Shown here: piece by piece, positions 8,662 through 17,002 of the stretch
Layout of the letters: every line of letters begins with the position of its first letter
Numbering within the stretch: the first letter of the stretch is position 1
Origin: Acidobacteriia bacterium UBA6623
GTDB taxonomy: Bacteria; Acidobacteriota; Terriglobia; Bryobacterales; UBA6623
Length of the DNA: 40,632 nucleotides
NCBI GenBank assembly: GCA_002433055.1
Contig: DJHJ01000027.1
Coordinates: forward strand, 1-40,632
Direction: 5' to 3'
The notes under the pieces: generated by a model
Told to the model about the DNA's origin: nothing
The model's database searches: none
Seen by the model: the letters and a program-made list of their open reading frames with translations, nothing else
Program-made: the position numbers and the translations under genes

Positions 8662-9747
8662 ATGAGTGCAGCAGCATTAGTAGTGCCAAACTCAATGGAC
8701 GCCTCAGTTTACCGAGGATCAAGTCGGTTATGTCTTGAACAGTTGCCAGTACCTGAAATAGAACCTGGCGAGCTTCTGGTAAGAGTGGAGTCGTGCGGTA
8801 TTTGCCACACAGATTTAAAGAAGATCAAATATGACCTTCTTCCACCGCCTAGGATCTACGGACACGAAACGGCAGGCGTTGTGGTGCGCACCGGCGAACG
8901 CGTCCAGGGACTAGCCCCTGGCGACCGAGTTTGCTTGTTTCACCATATCCCTTGTTTCAACTGTTTCTACTGTCGTCACGACAATTTTGCTCAGTGTGAG
9001 ACATACAAAAAAGTTGGTGTAGGTGCTGGGTTTGAGCCAGCTGGCGGTGGCTTTGCACAGTATGTAAAGGTCATGGACTGGATCGTGAAACGTGGAGTCA
9101 TCAAAATTCCAGAGGGAGTTAGTTTTGATCGAGCTAGCTTCGTTGAGCCTGTTAACACCTGCTTAAAAGCTTTGCGAAAATGTGCCACCTCACGAGAGGA
9201 AACAGTACTGGTGGTGGGACAAGGTCCCATAGGATTGCTGTTTACGATATTACTCTCACAATCAGGTGTAAAAAACATTTTTTCGACGGACATATTACGC
9301 ACACGTGTAGAAGCTTCATTGCGGATGGGAGCCGTGGAGTCTTGGAGTCCACTAGTGCAGGATATTTCGTCAGAGATCAAACGTGTAACTTCCGGTCGTG
9401 GCGCAGATGTTGTTATCGTAGCTGCATCTGCACCAAATATTGTTGAGCAGGCGGTCGACGCTTCACGACCTGGGGGACGGATAATGCTCTTTGCGCAAAC
9501 ATCGCATCAGGAAACCTTCACACTGCCGGGTGCCCTGATCTGTGCCCAAGAGAGGATGGTGTTCGGCTCCTACAGTGCTGCAATTGATTTACAAGAGGAA
9601 GCAGCGAAGATAGTTTGGCAAAATGGATTTCCGGAGGAAGAGCTGATCTCACATCGCCTTCCATTGGGTGATTTGGAGCACGGCATTGAGCTAGCGCACA
9701 GTCCGACCAGTGGGTCTCTGAAATTAGTAGTACACCCACAGAATTGA
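8662..9747 (+). CDS. Zinc-dependent alcohol dehydrogenase, hopanoid-cluster copy 1
   Basis: A 361-residue medium-chain dehydrogenase/reductase. Catalytic zinc ligands are visible as Cys 45 (SCGICHTD), His 68-Glu 69 (GHE) and Glu 162. The structural zinc site has four cysteines at 98, 101, 104 and 112. The cofactor fold GQGPIG (186-191) ends its second strand in Asp 210, which usually means NAD(H). The gene starts 8 bases after hpnG and runs almost straight into a second dehydrogenase. No enzyme is firmly assigned to the reduction of ribosylhopane to bacteriohopanetetrol, and this gene and its partner are well placed to do that or to oxidise a head-group alcohol. The substrate is unknown from sequence alone. 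Confidence 0.88.
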   Translation: MSAAALVVPNSMDASVYRGSSRLCLEQLPVPEIEPGELLVRVESCGICHTDLKKIKYDLLPPPRIYGHETAGVVVRTGERVQGLAPGDRVCLFHHIPCFNCFYCRHDNFAQCETYKKVGVGAGFEPAGGGFAQYVKVMDWIVKRGVIKIPEGVSFDRASFVEPVNTCLKALRKCATSREETVLVVGQGPIGLLFTILLSQSGVKNIFSTDILRTRVEASLRMGAVESWSPLVQDISSEIKRVTSGRGADVVIVAASAPNIVEQAVDASRPGGRIMLFAQTSHQETFTLPGALICAQERMVFGSYSAAIDLQEEAAKIVWQNGFPEEELISHRLPLGDLEHGIELAHSPTSGSLKLVVHPQN

Positions 9748-9777
9748 TTGTTCAAGTTCTTATTGAGGAGTTCGTAC

Positions 9778-10821
9778 GTGAAACAGACCATGCAGGCCGC
9801 GATGCTATATGGCAGGGAGGAACTCCGCGTTGAAGAAGTTCCCGTGCCTTCGGTCAAGTCGGACGACATTCTAGTCAAGGTCCGGGTTGCCCTGACGTGT
9901 GGTACGGACCTAAAGGTGTTTCGGCGCGGCTACCATGCCCGCATGATCAGACCACCAGCAGTACTCGGACACGAATTGGCCGGCGATATAGTAGCGGTTG
10001 GTCCAGACGTAACGAACTTCCACATTGGCCAACGCGTGGTTGCTGCAAATTCTGCACCATGTAGACACTGTTATTTCTGTAAACGGAATCAGGAGAACCT
10101 TTGTGAAAACCTCCTGTTCAATAATGGTGCTTACGCGGAATATGTCCGTATTCCGGGCCCTATAGTAGCTTGCAATACGCATGAAATCACAGATGGCGTT
10201 TCCTATCGAGATGCGGCAATGGTGGAGCCGCTAGCTTGTGTTATACGCGGTATAGAAGAAACTGGTATCCGTGAGGGTGACACCGTGGCGGTGATTGGGT
10301 TGGGACCTATAGGCCTGATGTTCATTCGCTTAGCTCACCTAAATGGAGCTCGTGTGATCGCCGTGGGGCGCCGTCCGACACAGCTTGAGCGCGCCAAACG
10401 GATGGGTGCATCAGAACTTGTAACCGCTGTGGATGATGTCGACTGGGTAAACCAGGTGCGGAACTACACGGATTCGTCCCGTGGTGCGGATGCGGTAATC
10501 GAAGCAGTGGGCACACCCGACACCTGGCAAGCCGCTATGGGTATGGTAAGAGGTGGTGGCACGGTTAATTTTTTTGGTGGCTGCCCGGGCAATAGCCACG
10601 TACCGATAGACACCTCCCTGGTTCACTATTCGGAAGTGTCGCTTAAATCAAGTTTCCACCATACACCGAGACATATTCGACAAGCATTAGAGGTGATTCG
10701 CCGTAGCGATCTTCGTTCGGCTGACTTCGTTATCAATGAAGCTCCCTTATCAGATTTGTTGTCGGTTTTCCGTGAGATGATGAGTCACAATGGACATTTG
10801 AAAACCGCAATTTTGCCGTAG
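9778..10821 (+). CDS. Zinc-dependent alcohol dehydrogenase, hopanoid-cluster copy 2
   Basis: A 347-residue medium-chain zinc dehydrogenase of the sorbitol/threonine dehydrogenase type. The catalytic site has Cys 41 (TCGTD), His 65-Glu 66 and Glu 150; the structural zinc cysteines are 95, 98, 101 and 109. The cofactor motif GLGPIG (174-179) is followed by VGRRP with Arg 198-199 where NAD enzymes carry an acid, pointing to NADP(H). GTG at 9778 is chosen because GAGGAG at 9765-9770 lies seven bases ahead of it; a TTG at 9748 would add ten poorly conserved residues. It is only distantly like copy 1, so the pair is not a recent duplication. A 120-base gap separates it from hpnC. The role is inferred to be in C35 side-chain processing. 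Confidence 0.87.
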   Translation: MKQTMQAAMLYGREELRVEEVPVPSVKSDDILVKVRVALTCGTDLKVFRRGYHARMIRPPAVLGHELAGDIVAVGPDVTNFHIGQRVVAANSAPCRHCYFCKRNQENLCENLLFNNGAYAEYVRIPGPIVACNTHEITDGVSYRDAAMVEPLACVIRGIEETGIREGDTVAVIGLGPIGLMFIRLAHLNGARVIAVGRRPTQLERAKRMGASELVTAVDDVDWVNQVRNYTDSSRGADAVIEAVGTPDTWQAAMGMVRGGGTVNFFGGCPGNSHVPIDTSLVHYSEVSLKSSFHHTPRHIRQALEVIRRSDLRSADFVINEAPLSDLLSVFREMMSHNGHLKTAILP

Positions 10822-10941
10822 TATCTAGATTTACTAAGCTTCTTTGTGTAGGTACTCGGTTAGACTTGGCCATTTATCTAAGAGCCCGGCAACTATGCTT
10901 GAAGACAACTCTAAGAGACGTTACATGCGTGTGTATGGCAA

Positions 10942-11901
10942 GTGAATCCCCTCCTCCAACCTATTGATTTTGTCGAAAAGCACGGTACGAGATTCTCTGC
11001 TTGGTCACTCAAGGACTCGTTAGCCTATACAAGAAGTCTGTCTGTATCCCACTACGAAAATTTCCATCTTGCCAGTTGGTTGCTACCACGGCAACTTCAG
11101 CAGGATTTCTTTAATGTCTATGCCTTTTGTCGTTGGGCAGACGACTTAGGTGATGAATCAGGTAGTGCTGAACGAAGTCTAAATCTACTCGACTGGTGGC
11201 AGGAAGAGCTTACTGACCTTTACCGCGGGAAAGCTACCCACCCTGTCTATGTGGCACTGCAGGAGACGGTTCACAAACACAACATACCTCAGGAACCATT
11301 CAACAACCTAATTCGTGGTTTTGTCCAAGATCAAACAATAACGCGCTACGCCACACACAATGAACTACTGATGTACTGTCGTTACTCGGCTAATCCAGTT
11401 GGCCATCTTATTTTGCATCTTTGCGGTTACAAGGACGAAGAACGTCGTCGCTTGTCTGACTTTACTTGTACCGCATTGCAATTGACCAATTTCTGGCAAG
11501 ATGTCGCACATGATTGGTCAATCGGACGCCTATACATTCCGCTTGAACACATGCGGTCTTTTGACTACTCACCAGCAATGTTTGAAGAAGATTTAAATCT
11601 CGGTCGCGGAAGCCCTGCATTCCGTGCCCTCATGAAAGAACTGGTGGAGGAAACCAAAAAGTTATTCAACAAAGGCCTTCCGTTGGCAGACCATGTGGAC
11701 CGTCACTTGGCGGTTGATTTAGAGCTATTCAGTCGCGGCGGCATGGCGATTCTAGAGTTGATTCGTCACCAAAATTACGACACGATAAGACATCGTCCCA
11801 GGCTCGGTGCAATAAAGCGCCTTAGGTTAATGCTCGGTGTGGCAGCACGTAGACTGCTAAGAAACCGTTTATATATACGACCAACCCGCTCACCGGATTA
11901 G
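10942..11901 (+). CDS. hpnC: Hydroxysqualene synthase HpnC
   Basis: HpnC converts presqualene diphosphate to hydroxysqualene, the middle step of the HpnCDE route to squalene. The 319-residue protein is a trans-isoprenyl diphosphate synthase of the squalene/phytoene synthase family. The first Asp-rich motif is CRWADDLGDE (Asp 67, 68, 71) and the second is NFWQDVAHD (Asp 187, 191). FWQDV instead of ILRDI separates HpnC from HpnD. The start is GTG at 10942. The gap before it (10822-10941) may hold a promoter, but I cannot name one with confidence. It ends five bases before hpnD. Confidence 0.93.
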   Translation: MNPLLQPIDFVEKHGTRFSAWSLKDSLAYTRSLSVSHYENFHLASWLLPRQLQQDFFNVYAFCRWADDLGDESGSAERSLNLLDWWQEELTDLYRGKATHPVYVALQETVHKHNIPQEPFNNLIRGFVQDQTITRYATHNELLMYCRYSANPVGHLILHLCGYKDEERRRLSDFTCTALQLTNFWQDVAHDWSIGRLYIPLEHMRSFDYSPAMFEEDLNLGRGSPAFRALMKELVEETKKLFNKGLPLADHVDRHLAVDLELFSRGGMAILELIRHQNYDTIRHRPRLGAIKRLRLMLGVAARRLLRNRLYIRPTRSPD

Positions 11902-11906
11902 ATCAT

Positions 11907-12788
11907 ATGGCTACCTTGGAAGAGTCCTTTGAACATTGCAGATGTGTAGCGCGAAATCGAGCACGAAACTTCTACTATGCCTTCCTGCTTCTTCCACCAG
12001 ATCAAAAACTCGCTATGTGCGCTGTGTACAGCTTCATGCGACATGCGGACGACATAGGAGATAGAATCGGAACTCCTGTTAGCTCTCGGGTCATAGCAAT
12101 CAGCAACTGGAAAGATGATCTTGAAGGCGCACTCAAAGGTCATTATGGAGGCAACCCAGTCCTGCCAGCTCTTCACGACACTGTGCAACGTTACAACATC
12201 CCGCGAGAATATTTCTTTGACTTAATCGAGGGCGTCAAGAGCGATTTGTCTCCTCGACAACCTAGTTCTTTCGATGACCTTTACAGTTATTGTTATCGAG
12301 TTGCATCGGTTGTAGGTATGACATGTGTTCACATCTGGGGTTATAATTCCCCGGAAGCACTTCGTCTAGCGGAAAAATGTGGCGTCGCATTTCAGCTCAC
12401 CAACATCCTGCGTGACATTTCCGAAGATGCTCAAATGGGGCGTGTATATCTGCCGAAAGAAGACCTAGAGCGATTCGGGGTTAGCACAGAAGAACTGTTG
12501 ACTGGTGAACCTGGTGAACACTTTGAAGAGCTAATGGCATTCGAGTGGAATCGTGCAAATCTCTACTACTCTGAAGTCGAACCACTGCTTGATATGGTGA
12601 ATGCTCCTGCACGTCCTGCTCTCTGGGCTATGATTTCAATCTACTACAACATCTTGCAACGCATTCGTGAGTGCCGCTACGACGTATTTACACACCGTGC
12701 AGCATTGAGCAGCCTAGAAAAAACTTGGATCACCTTGCGAGCTTTTAAGTTGCGATTGACTGGAAGGAGGCCGTCATACCTCGCGTAG
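11907..12788 (+). CDS. hpnD: Presqualene diphosphate synthase HpnD
   Basis: HpnD condenses two farnesyl diphosphates to presqualene diphosphate, the first step to squalene. The 293-residue protein has both Asp-rich motifs of the family: MRHADDIGD (Asp 48, 49, 52) and NILRDISED (Asp 170, 174), with the YCYRVASVVG and GRVYLP segments also present. ATG at 11907 is the start. The 3' end carries the ribosome binding site of hpnE (AAGGAGG, 12764-12770) and its stop overlaps the proposed hpnE start, so translation of the two is likely coupled. Confidence 0.94.
   Translation: MATLEESFEHCRCVARNRARNFYYAFLLLPPDQKLAMCAVYSFMRHADDIGDRIGTPVSSRVIAISNWKDDLEGALKGHYGGNPVLPALHDTVQRYNIPREYFFDLIEGVKSDLSPRQPSSFDDLYSYCYRVASVVGMTCVHIWGYNSPEALRLAEKCGVAFQLTNILRDISEDAQMGRVYLPKEDLERFGVSTEELLTGEPGEHFEELMAFEWNRANLYYSEVEPLLDMVNAPARPALWAMISIYYNILQRIRECRYDVFTHRAALSSLEKTWITLRAFKLRLTGRRPSYLA
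12764..12770 (+). promoter_or_regulatory. Strong Shine-Dalgarno sequence that fixes the hpnE start
   Basis: AAGGAGG matches the consensus anti-16S sequence exactly and sits inside the end of hpnD. Five bases later comes ATA at 12776, the first codon of the frame that encodes the HpnE N-terminus (Pro-Arg-Val-Val-Ile-Val-Gly-Gly-Gly). No ATG, GTG or TTG occurs in that frame between the stop at 12746-12748 and the FAD motif. Confidence 0.8.
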
Positions 12789-14053
12789 TTATTGTTGGAG
12801 GAGGCCTAGCCGGACTATCTGCTGCCGCTGCCTTAGGTTCGATTGGGTTCGAGGTTGACCTCCACGAAATACGCCCCTTTCTTGGTGGTCGTGCAGCTTC
12901 TTTCCCATTGAATCCAGCCGACGAGCATTCTGAACAAATTGACAATTGTCAGCATGTCCTGTTGCGGTGTTTCACAAACCTATTGGATTTTTACGAACGT
13001 ACCGGGGTCAAAGAAAAGATTCACTTCCACGATCGGCTTCATTTCGTTCGTCCCGGTGGCGCGGTAGACATATTGAAGCCAGGTTGGCTGCCTGCTCCAG
13101 CACATCTTATCGGTTCTCTGTTAATGTTTCGAGGGCTAACCCTAACTGATAAATACTCAATTTTGACAGCGTTAGCAGCCATGCGTCACGAACGCCAAAA
13201 CCCCCGTCTTGACAATATTACAATTGCACATTGGTTAACCACACACGGCGCAACTGAAAAGGCGGTCTCATACTTTTGGAGACCGATCCTAATTAGTGCT
13301 CTGAATGAAGAACTCGAACGCGTCTCAGCACGCCCTGCATTTCACGTCTTTCTGCAAGGTGTAATGAAAAATCGGGCTAGCTATCAGATAGGTATCCCTG
13401 CCGTACCTCTAAGTGAACTTTACCCATTGGAGCTGGACAACAGACTTGGAGAAAATGTTCGGGTTCATCTTCGTTCTTCAATCAAACATATAGACCCAAC
13501 TGATCGCGTAGCAGATTACTATGTTAGTGCCGTACCCTTCGAGTACATCAATCAACTTATACCGAGCCTACAACTACCGCTTGAAAGATTTGAACATTCC
13601 CCCATTACTGGAATCCATTTATGGTTTGATCGCGAGATCACCACGTTGCCGCATGCTGTGTTGCTTAATCGAACGATCCAATGGGTGTTTCGGAAATCAG
13701 CGAACTATTTTCAGTGTGTAGTAAGCTCTTCACGTTCACTTCTGCCTCTCTCACGTGAGAAAATCATCGCGATGGCCTGCTGTGAGCTAGGTGAATTCTT
13801 CCCGGTAGCTCTTGATGCCAGACTGATCAAAGCTCATGTCGTAAAAGAAACTCGTGCGACTTATTCAAGCACTCCGGGTCTCGAGGTATACCGTCCACTT
13901 CCCACGACCAAATATCCAAATCTTTTTCTGGCAGGGGACTGGACTCAAACTGGTTGGCCAGCAACAATGGAAGGGGCCGTTCGTAGCGGGTACCAGGCCG
14001 CAGAGGCCATAGCTAGAGCAACGGGCCGAGAGGAATCTTTTGTCCTGCCCTAA
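12776..14053 (+). CDS. hpnE: Hydroxysqualene dehydroxylase HpnE, apparent ATA start
   Basis: HpnE is an FAD-dependent amine-oxidase/desaturase-like enzyme that reduces hydroxysqualene to squalene. Read from ATA at 12776 the protein has 425 residues. It starts with PRVVIVGGGLAGLSAA (the FAD dinucleotide-binding motif, Gly 8-13), a Glu at 31 ending the second strand, and FLGGRAASF near 36-43. The C-terminal FAD motif LFLAGDWTQTGWPATMEG is near 383-400. The first conventional start in frame, TTG at 12908, would delete the whole FAD motif. A perfect Shine-Dalgarno precedes the ATA, so either ATA is the real initiator or one base differs from a true ATG. It is flanked by hpnD and hpnJ. The function is secure, the start codon is not. 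Confidence 0.9.
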   Translation: MPRVVIVGGGLAGLSAAAALGSIGFEVDLHEIRPFLGGRAASFPLNPADEHSEQIDNCQHVLLRCFTNLLDFYERTGVKEKIHFHDRLHFVRPGGAVDILKPGWLPAPAHLIGSLLMFRGLTLTDKYSILTALAAMRHERQNPRLDNITIAHWLTTHGATEKAVSYFWRPILISALNEELERVSARPAFHVFLQGVMKNRASYQIGIPAVPLSELYPLELDNRLGENVRVHLRSSIKHIDPTDRVADYYVSAVPFEYINQLIPSLQLPLERFEHSPITGIHLWFDREITTLPHAVLLNRTIQWVFRKSANYFQCVVSSSRSLLPLSREKIIAMACCELGEFFPVALDARLIKAHVVKETRATYSSTPGLEVYRPLPTTKYPNLFLAGDWTQTGWPATMEGAVRSGYQAAEAIARATGREESFVLP

Positions 14054-14105
14054 TGTACCTTGACAAGTTCAAAGATCTGTTATTCTGTACCTCTTACCGG
14101 CTTTC

Positions 14106-15557
14106 ATGGCACTTAAAACTCTTTTTCTCAATCCACCCTCCTTTGAGAATTTTGACGGAGGCGCAAGCTCCCGGTGGCCCGCTACGCGTGAGATTGAATC
14201 CTACTGGTACCCCATTTGGTTGTGCTACCCAGCGGGAATGCTGCCAGGTAGCAAGGTCGTCGATGCTCCACCGCACAAAATAACGCCTGAGCAAACAATA
14301 GAAATGGCTCAAGACTTTGAGTTTCTTGTCTTGTTTACTTCGACACCTGGTTTCGATAACGACACCCTACTTGCAGAAAAAATGAAGGAGGCCAATCCCA
14401 AACTCTCCATATGTTTTGTGGGTCCTCATGTTACAGCTTTACCCGAAAAGAGCCTGGAAGCCTCCTTAGCAATTGATTTCATAGTCCGTAAGGAATTTGA
14501 TCATGCGGTTGTTGACTTCGCCAACGGCAAACCAATCAAAGAAATTTTAAATGTTAGCTACCGAAATGACGACCGTCTCGTCCACAATGCACAAGGGCCA
14601 GAAATTGAGAACCTGGATTCACTGCCGTGGGTGACTAAAACGTATAAACGTGACCTTGATGTTGAACGCTACACCGTCCCCTTTTTGTTACATCCGTACC
14701 TCGCTTTTTACACTGAGCGAGGATGCCCAGCGCTTTGCACTTTCTGTCTTTGGCCTCAGACTCTGTCGGGGCATCGTTGGCGGATACGTTCAGCAGAAGA
14801 TGTGGCAGCAGAAGTTCAGTGGACATTGGAAAATTTTCCAAATTTGCGAGAGATTTTTTTTGACGATGACACTTTCAACATTCGGAAGTCGCGCGTGATC
14901 GAACTGTGTGAAAAACTTAAACCCCTCGATTTCACATGGTCTTGCACCTCGCGAGTAACCGTAGACTACGAAACACTCAAGGCCATGAAAGAGTCCGGTT
15001 GTCGACTCCTAATTGTCGGTTATGAGTCTGGCGATCCTCAAATTCTTAAAAACATCAAAAAGGGAGCGACCATCGAGCAAGCAGAAAGGTTTACGAAAAA
15101 TTGCAAGAAACTAGGGCTTGTAATTCACGGAGATTTTATCGTCGGATTACCCGGCGAAACACGTGAATCGATCCGTCGTACAATTGATTTCGCAAAAAAA
15201 ATGGACACTGAAACTATTCAGGTTTCAGTCGCTCATCCCTATCCCGGCACTGAATTTTACGAATACGTTGAATCAAACCACCTTATGACACATGGCAGCA
15301 TGACCGATGAAGGTGGACATCAACTACCAAATATCACTTACGAGGATTTGGACCAAGCAGAAATTATGGACTGGGTTGAGCGTTTCTACGACGAGTATTA
15401 TTTCCGACCACGAGTTGCCTGGAGAATCGTCCGAAAGGCTCTCTCCAGCAAAAGCGAAAGGCATCGCCTCTACAAAGAGGCTCGCGAATACCTAGCGTTG
15501 CGGGCAAAACGGCAACGCTTCGTCAAGGAACAGCGATACAACAAGCAGACAGCGTGA
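14106..15557 (+). CDS. hpnJ: Hopanoid radical SAM protein HpnJ (B12-binding type)
   Basis: HpnJ is reported to turn glucosaminyl-bacteriohopanetetrol into the cyclitol ether by radical chemistry. The 483-residue protein has an N-terminal cobalamin-binding-like Rossmann domain (about 1-150, including FVGPHVTALPE) and a radical SAM domain with CPALCTFC giving cysteines 207, 211 and 214. IFFDDDTFN, VGYESGDPQILKNIKKG and HGDFIVGLPGET are typical strands of this class. The basic C-terminus from about 440 resembles the tail of HpnJ homologues. Start ATG at 14106 is 52 bases after hpnE. The deacetylase HpnK, which should act between HpnI and HpnJ, is not encoded in this window. This is the last gene of the hopanoid run; the next gene faces the other way. 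Confidence 0.92.
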   Translation: MALKTLFLNPPSFENFDGGASSRWPATREIESYWYPIWLCYPAGMLPGSKVVDAPPHKITPEQTIEMAQDFEFLVLFTSTPGFDNDTLLAEKMKEANPKLSICFVGPHVTALPEKSLEASLAIDFIVRKEFDHAVVDFANGKPIKEILNVSYRNDDRLVHNAQGPEIENLDSLPWVTKTYKRDLDVERYTVPFLLHPYLAFYTERGCPALCTFCLWPQTLSGHRWRIRSAEDVAAEVQWTLENFPNLREIFFDDDTFNIRKSRVIELCEKLKPLDFTWSCTSRVTVDYETLKAMKESGCRLLIVGYESGDPQILKNIKKGATIEQAERFTKNCKKLGLVIHGDFIVGLPGETRESIRRTIDFAKKMDTETIQVSVAHPYPGTEFYEYVESNHLMTHGSMTDEGGHQLPNITYEDLDQAEIMDWVERFYDEYYFRPRVAWRIVRKALSSKSERHRLYKEAREYLALRAKRQRFVKEQRYNKQTA

Positions 15558-15632
15558 GTAAACCTTCAGGACAATAGCTTAACCGCTGGCAGGTCTCCTT
15601 TTCTCAGACACAAACCGTTAGATTAGAAGAGG

Positions 15633-15929
15633 TTATTCCTTCTCAGGAAGGTTAATCATGCTTTCTGTAGGTCTTATCCAGCGAAGATCCTCACGAACAA
15701 TTCGATCAATCTCCCTACCATCTGGATTGAGGTCCTCTATAACCTCTTCAAGATCGATATTTTCTTCCCTCAACTCAAGAATCTTGGCCTCAATTGTGCG
15801 TTCTTGTTCCCACGATTCTCTGAGCGCAATGAATCGGTCGTGCACAGAAAATCTATAGAACACCAAAATACCTAAAACAATTATTGCCCCTAGGGCAATA
15901 CGTAGCCATGCCACTTTTGGAAGCCCCAT
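15633..15929 (-). CDS. FtsB/DivIC-like septum formation initiator protein
   Basis: A 98-residue protein with one membrane helix (about 8-25), then a predicted coiled coil (about 30-70, charged with many Glu, Leu and Arg) and a short C-terminal region (REDLRWIRPTE). This layout matches FtsB and DivIC, small bitopic divisome proteins that join FtsL and FtsQ/DivIB. The PxGREIDRIVREDLRW segment resembles the conserved EREAREKLGMV-type motif of the family, though imperfectly. It converges with hpnJ and diverges from cutA. The family assignment is likely; naming it ftsB exactly is not justified. Confidence 0.78.
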   Translation of the reverse strand: MGLPKVAWLRIALGAIIVLGILVFYRFSVHDRFIALRESWEQERTIEAKILELREENIDLEEVIEDLNPDGREIDRIVREDLRWIRPTESMINLPEKE

Positions 15930-16023
15930 TTCCTCCAGTATAATTCAGGGCTATCCTGGTCATGGTAACGTTACTAATCTTGACTGCTAAGTATTCTTTG
16001 ACCAGGATCAACCGGGAGCCACT

Positions 16024-16350
16024 ATGACCGACAAAGTTCTTACCTATACTACCTGCTCAGATGTCAGAACAGCGGAAAAGCTAGCCACTCACTTGCTTCA
16101 GAATCGTATTGCTGCCTGCATCAACGTATTACCTGGAGTAAAGTCATTTTATCGCTGGCAAGGTAAAGTTGAGACCGATGCAGAGGTGTTATTGATGATT
16201 AAAACCTCTCGGGATCTTATTACCGAGGTCCGACGTGTAATCGAAAAACTTCATGACTATGATCTTCCAGAGCTAATTGTCGTACCAATCGTAGGTGGCT
16301 CGCCCGATTACCTGGCCTGGCTCGAGCGTGAATTGATCACCACCAAATAG
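16024..16350 (+). CDS. cutA: Divalent cation tolerance protein CutA
   Basis: CutA is a small trimeric cytosolic protein with a PII-like ferredoxin fold, linked to copper tolerance in E. coli; its molecular role is unclear. The 108-residue protein shows the family signatures RIAACINVLPGVKSFYRWQGKVE, EVLLMIKTS, and the ending HDYDLPELIVVPIVGGSPDYLAWL. ATG at 16024 gives the usual length. It stands alone between the FtsB-like gene and the Rrf2 regulator, with 94 bases upstream that it shares divergently. Confidence 0.95.
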   Translation: MTDKVLTYTTCSDVRTAEKLATHLLQNRIAACINVLPGVKSFYRWQGKVETDAEVLLMIKTSRDLITEVRRVIEKLHDYDLPELIVVPIVGGSPDYLAWLERELITTK

Positions 16351-16485
16351 GAACTTTCTGATTATAGACCTACCATTTGATAGCTTTGACTTCTCGTGTG
16401 AACACGTTCGCAGAAGTATTACGAAATGCGTCAAGCTACATCAGATCAAATATCTTTAATTTGACGACATCACCAAAAGTGCCTT

Positions 16486-16510
16486 AATCTCTAGTAAGTT
16501 GATAGAGATT
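16486..16510. promoter_or_regulatory. Inverted repeat just upstream of the Rrf2 gene, possible operator
   Basis: AATCTCT at 16486-16492 is mirrored by AGAGATT at 16504-16510 across an 11-base spacer, ending five bases before the Rrf2 start codon. A dyad here suits autoregulation by an Rrf2 dimer or a small hairpin over the ribosome binding site. Binding is inference. Confidence 0.4.
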
Positions 16511-16515
16511 GTCAA

Positions 16516-16950
16516 ATGGACGTATCAGTCAAAGGTGAGTACGCCTTGAGAGCTGTATTCGACCTGGCAGGGCGGGATGCGCCTGGACCGGTCAAGATTG
16601 CTGATATAGCACAGCGCCAGGAAATTCCTCAGAAATTTTTGGAATTGATTTTGGCACAGCTCAAAAAAGGTGGTTTTTTAGAGTCACGTAGAGGGGCAGA
16701 TGGAGGTTACTTCCTTGCCCAACCAGCAACCGAAATCACGATTGGCGCGGTGTTGCGTCATATCGAAGGATCGCTGTCACCGGGTCGCAAGATGTATCGC
16801 AACGGCAGCCCCGAAAATTCACCTTTCCCAGAATTTTGGAACCAAGTAGAACAGGCACTCTCAGGAGTAATTGACAAGACGACGTTTGCGGATCTTGTAG
16901 AGCGTTGGCGCGAGAAAAATACTCATCGTGCTGCTAATTGGGAGATTTGA
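16516..16950 (+). CDS. Rrf2 family transcription regulator without cysteines (CymR-like candidate)
   Basis: A 144-residue Rrf2-type repressor with an N-terminal winged helix-turn-helix. VKGEYALRAVFDLA, IADIAQRQEIPQKFLELILAQLKKGGFLESRRGADGGY (helix-turn-helix and wing) and ITIGAVLRHIEG are classical for the family. IscR and NsrR bind an Fe-S cluster through three cysteines in the region after the wing. This protein contains no cysteine at all, so it cannot hold such a cluster. That fits CymR of Firmicutes, which senses cysteine status by binding CysK. A cysK gene follows 52 bases downstream on the same strand, which supports a cysteine-metabolism role. The inverted repeat just upstream may be its operator. 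Confidence 0.88.
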   Translation: MDVSVKGEYALRAVFDLAGRDAPGPVKIADIAQRQEIPQKFLELILAQLKKGGFLESRRGADGGYFLAQPATEITIGAVLRHIEGSLSPGRKMYRNGSPENSPFPEFWNQVEQALSGVIDKTTFADLVERWREKNTHRAANWEI

Positions 16951-17002
16951 AGGCACACTAACGTTGAGCTAGAATCGTTTGCGAGTTTTGTGAGACAACA
17001 CT

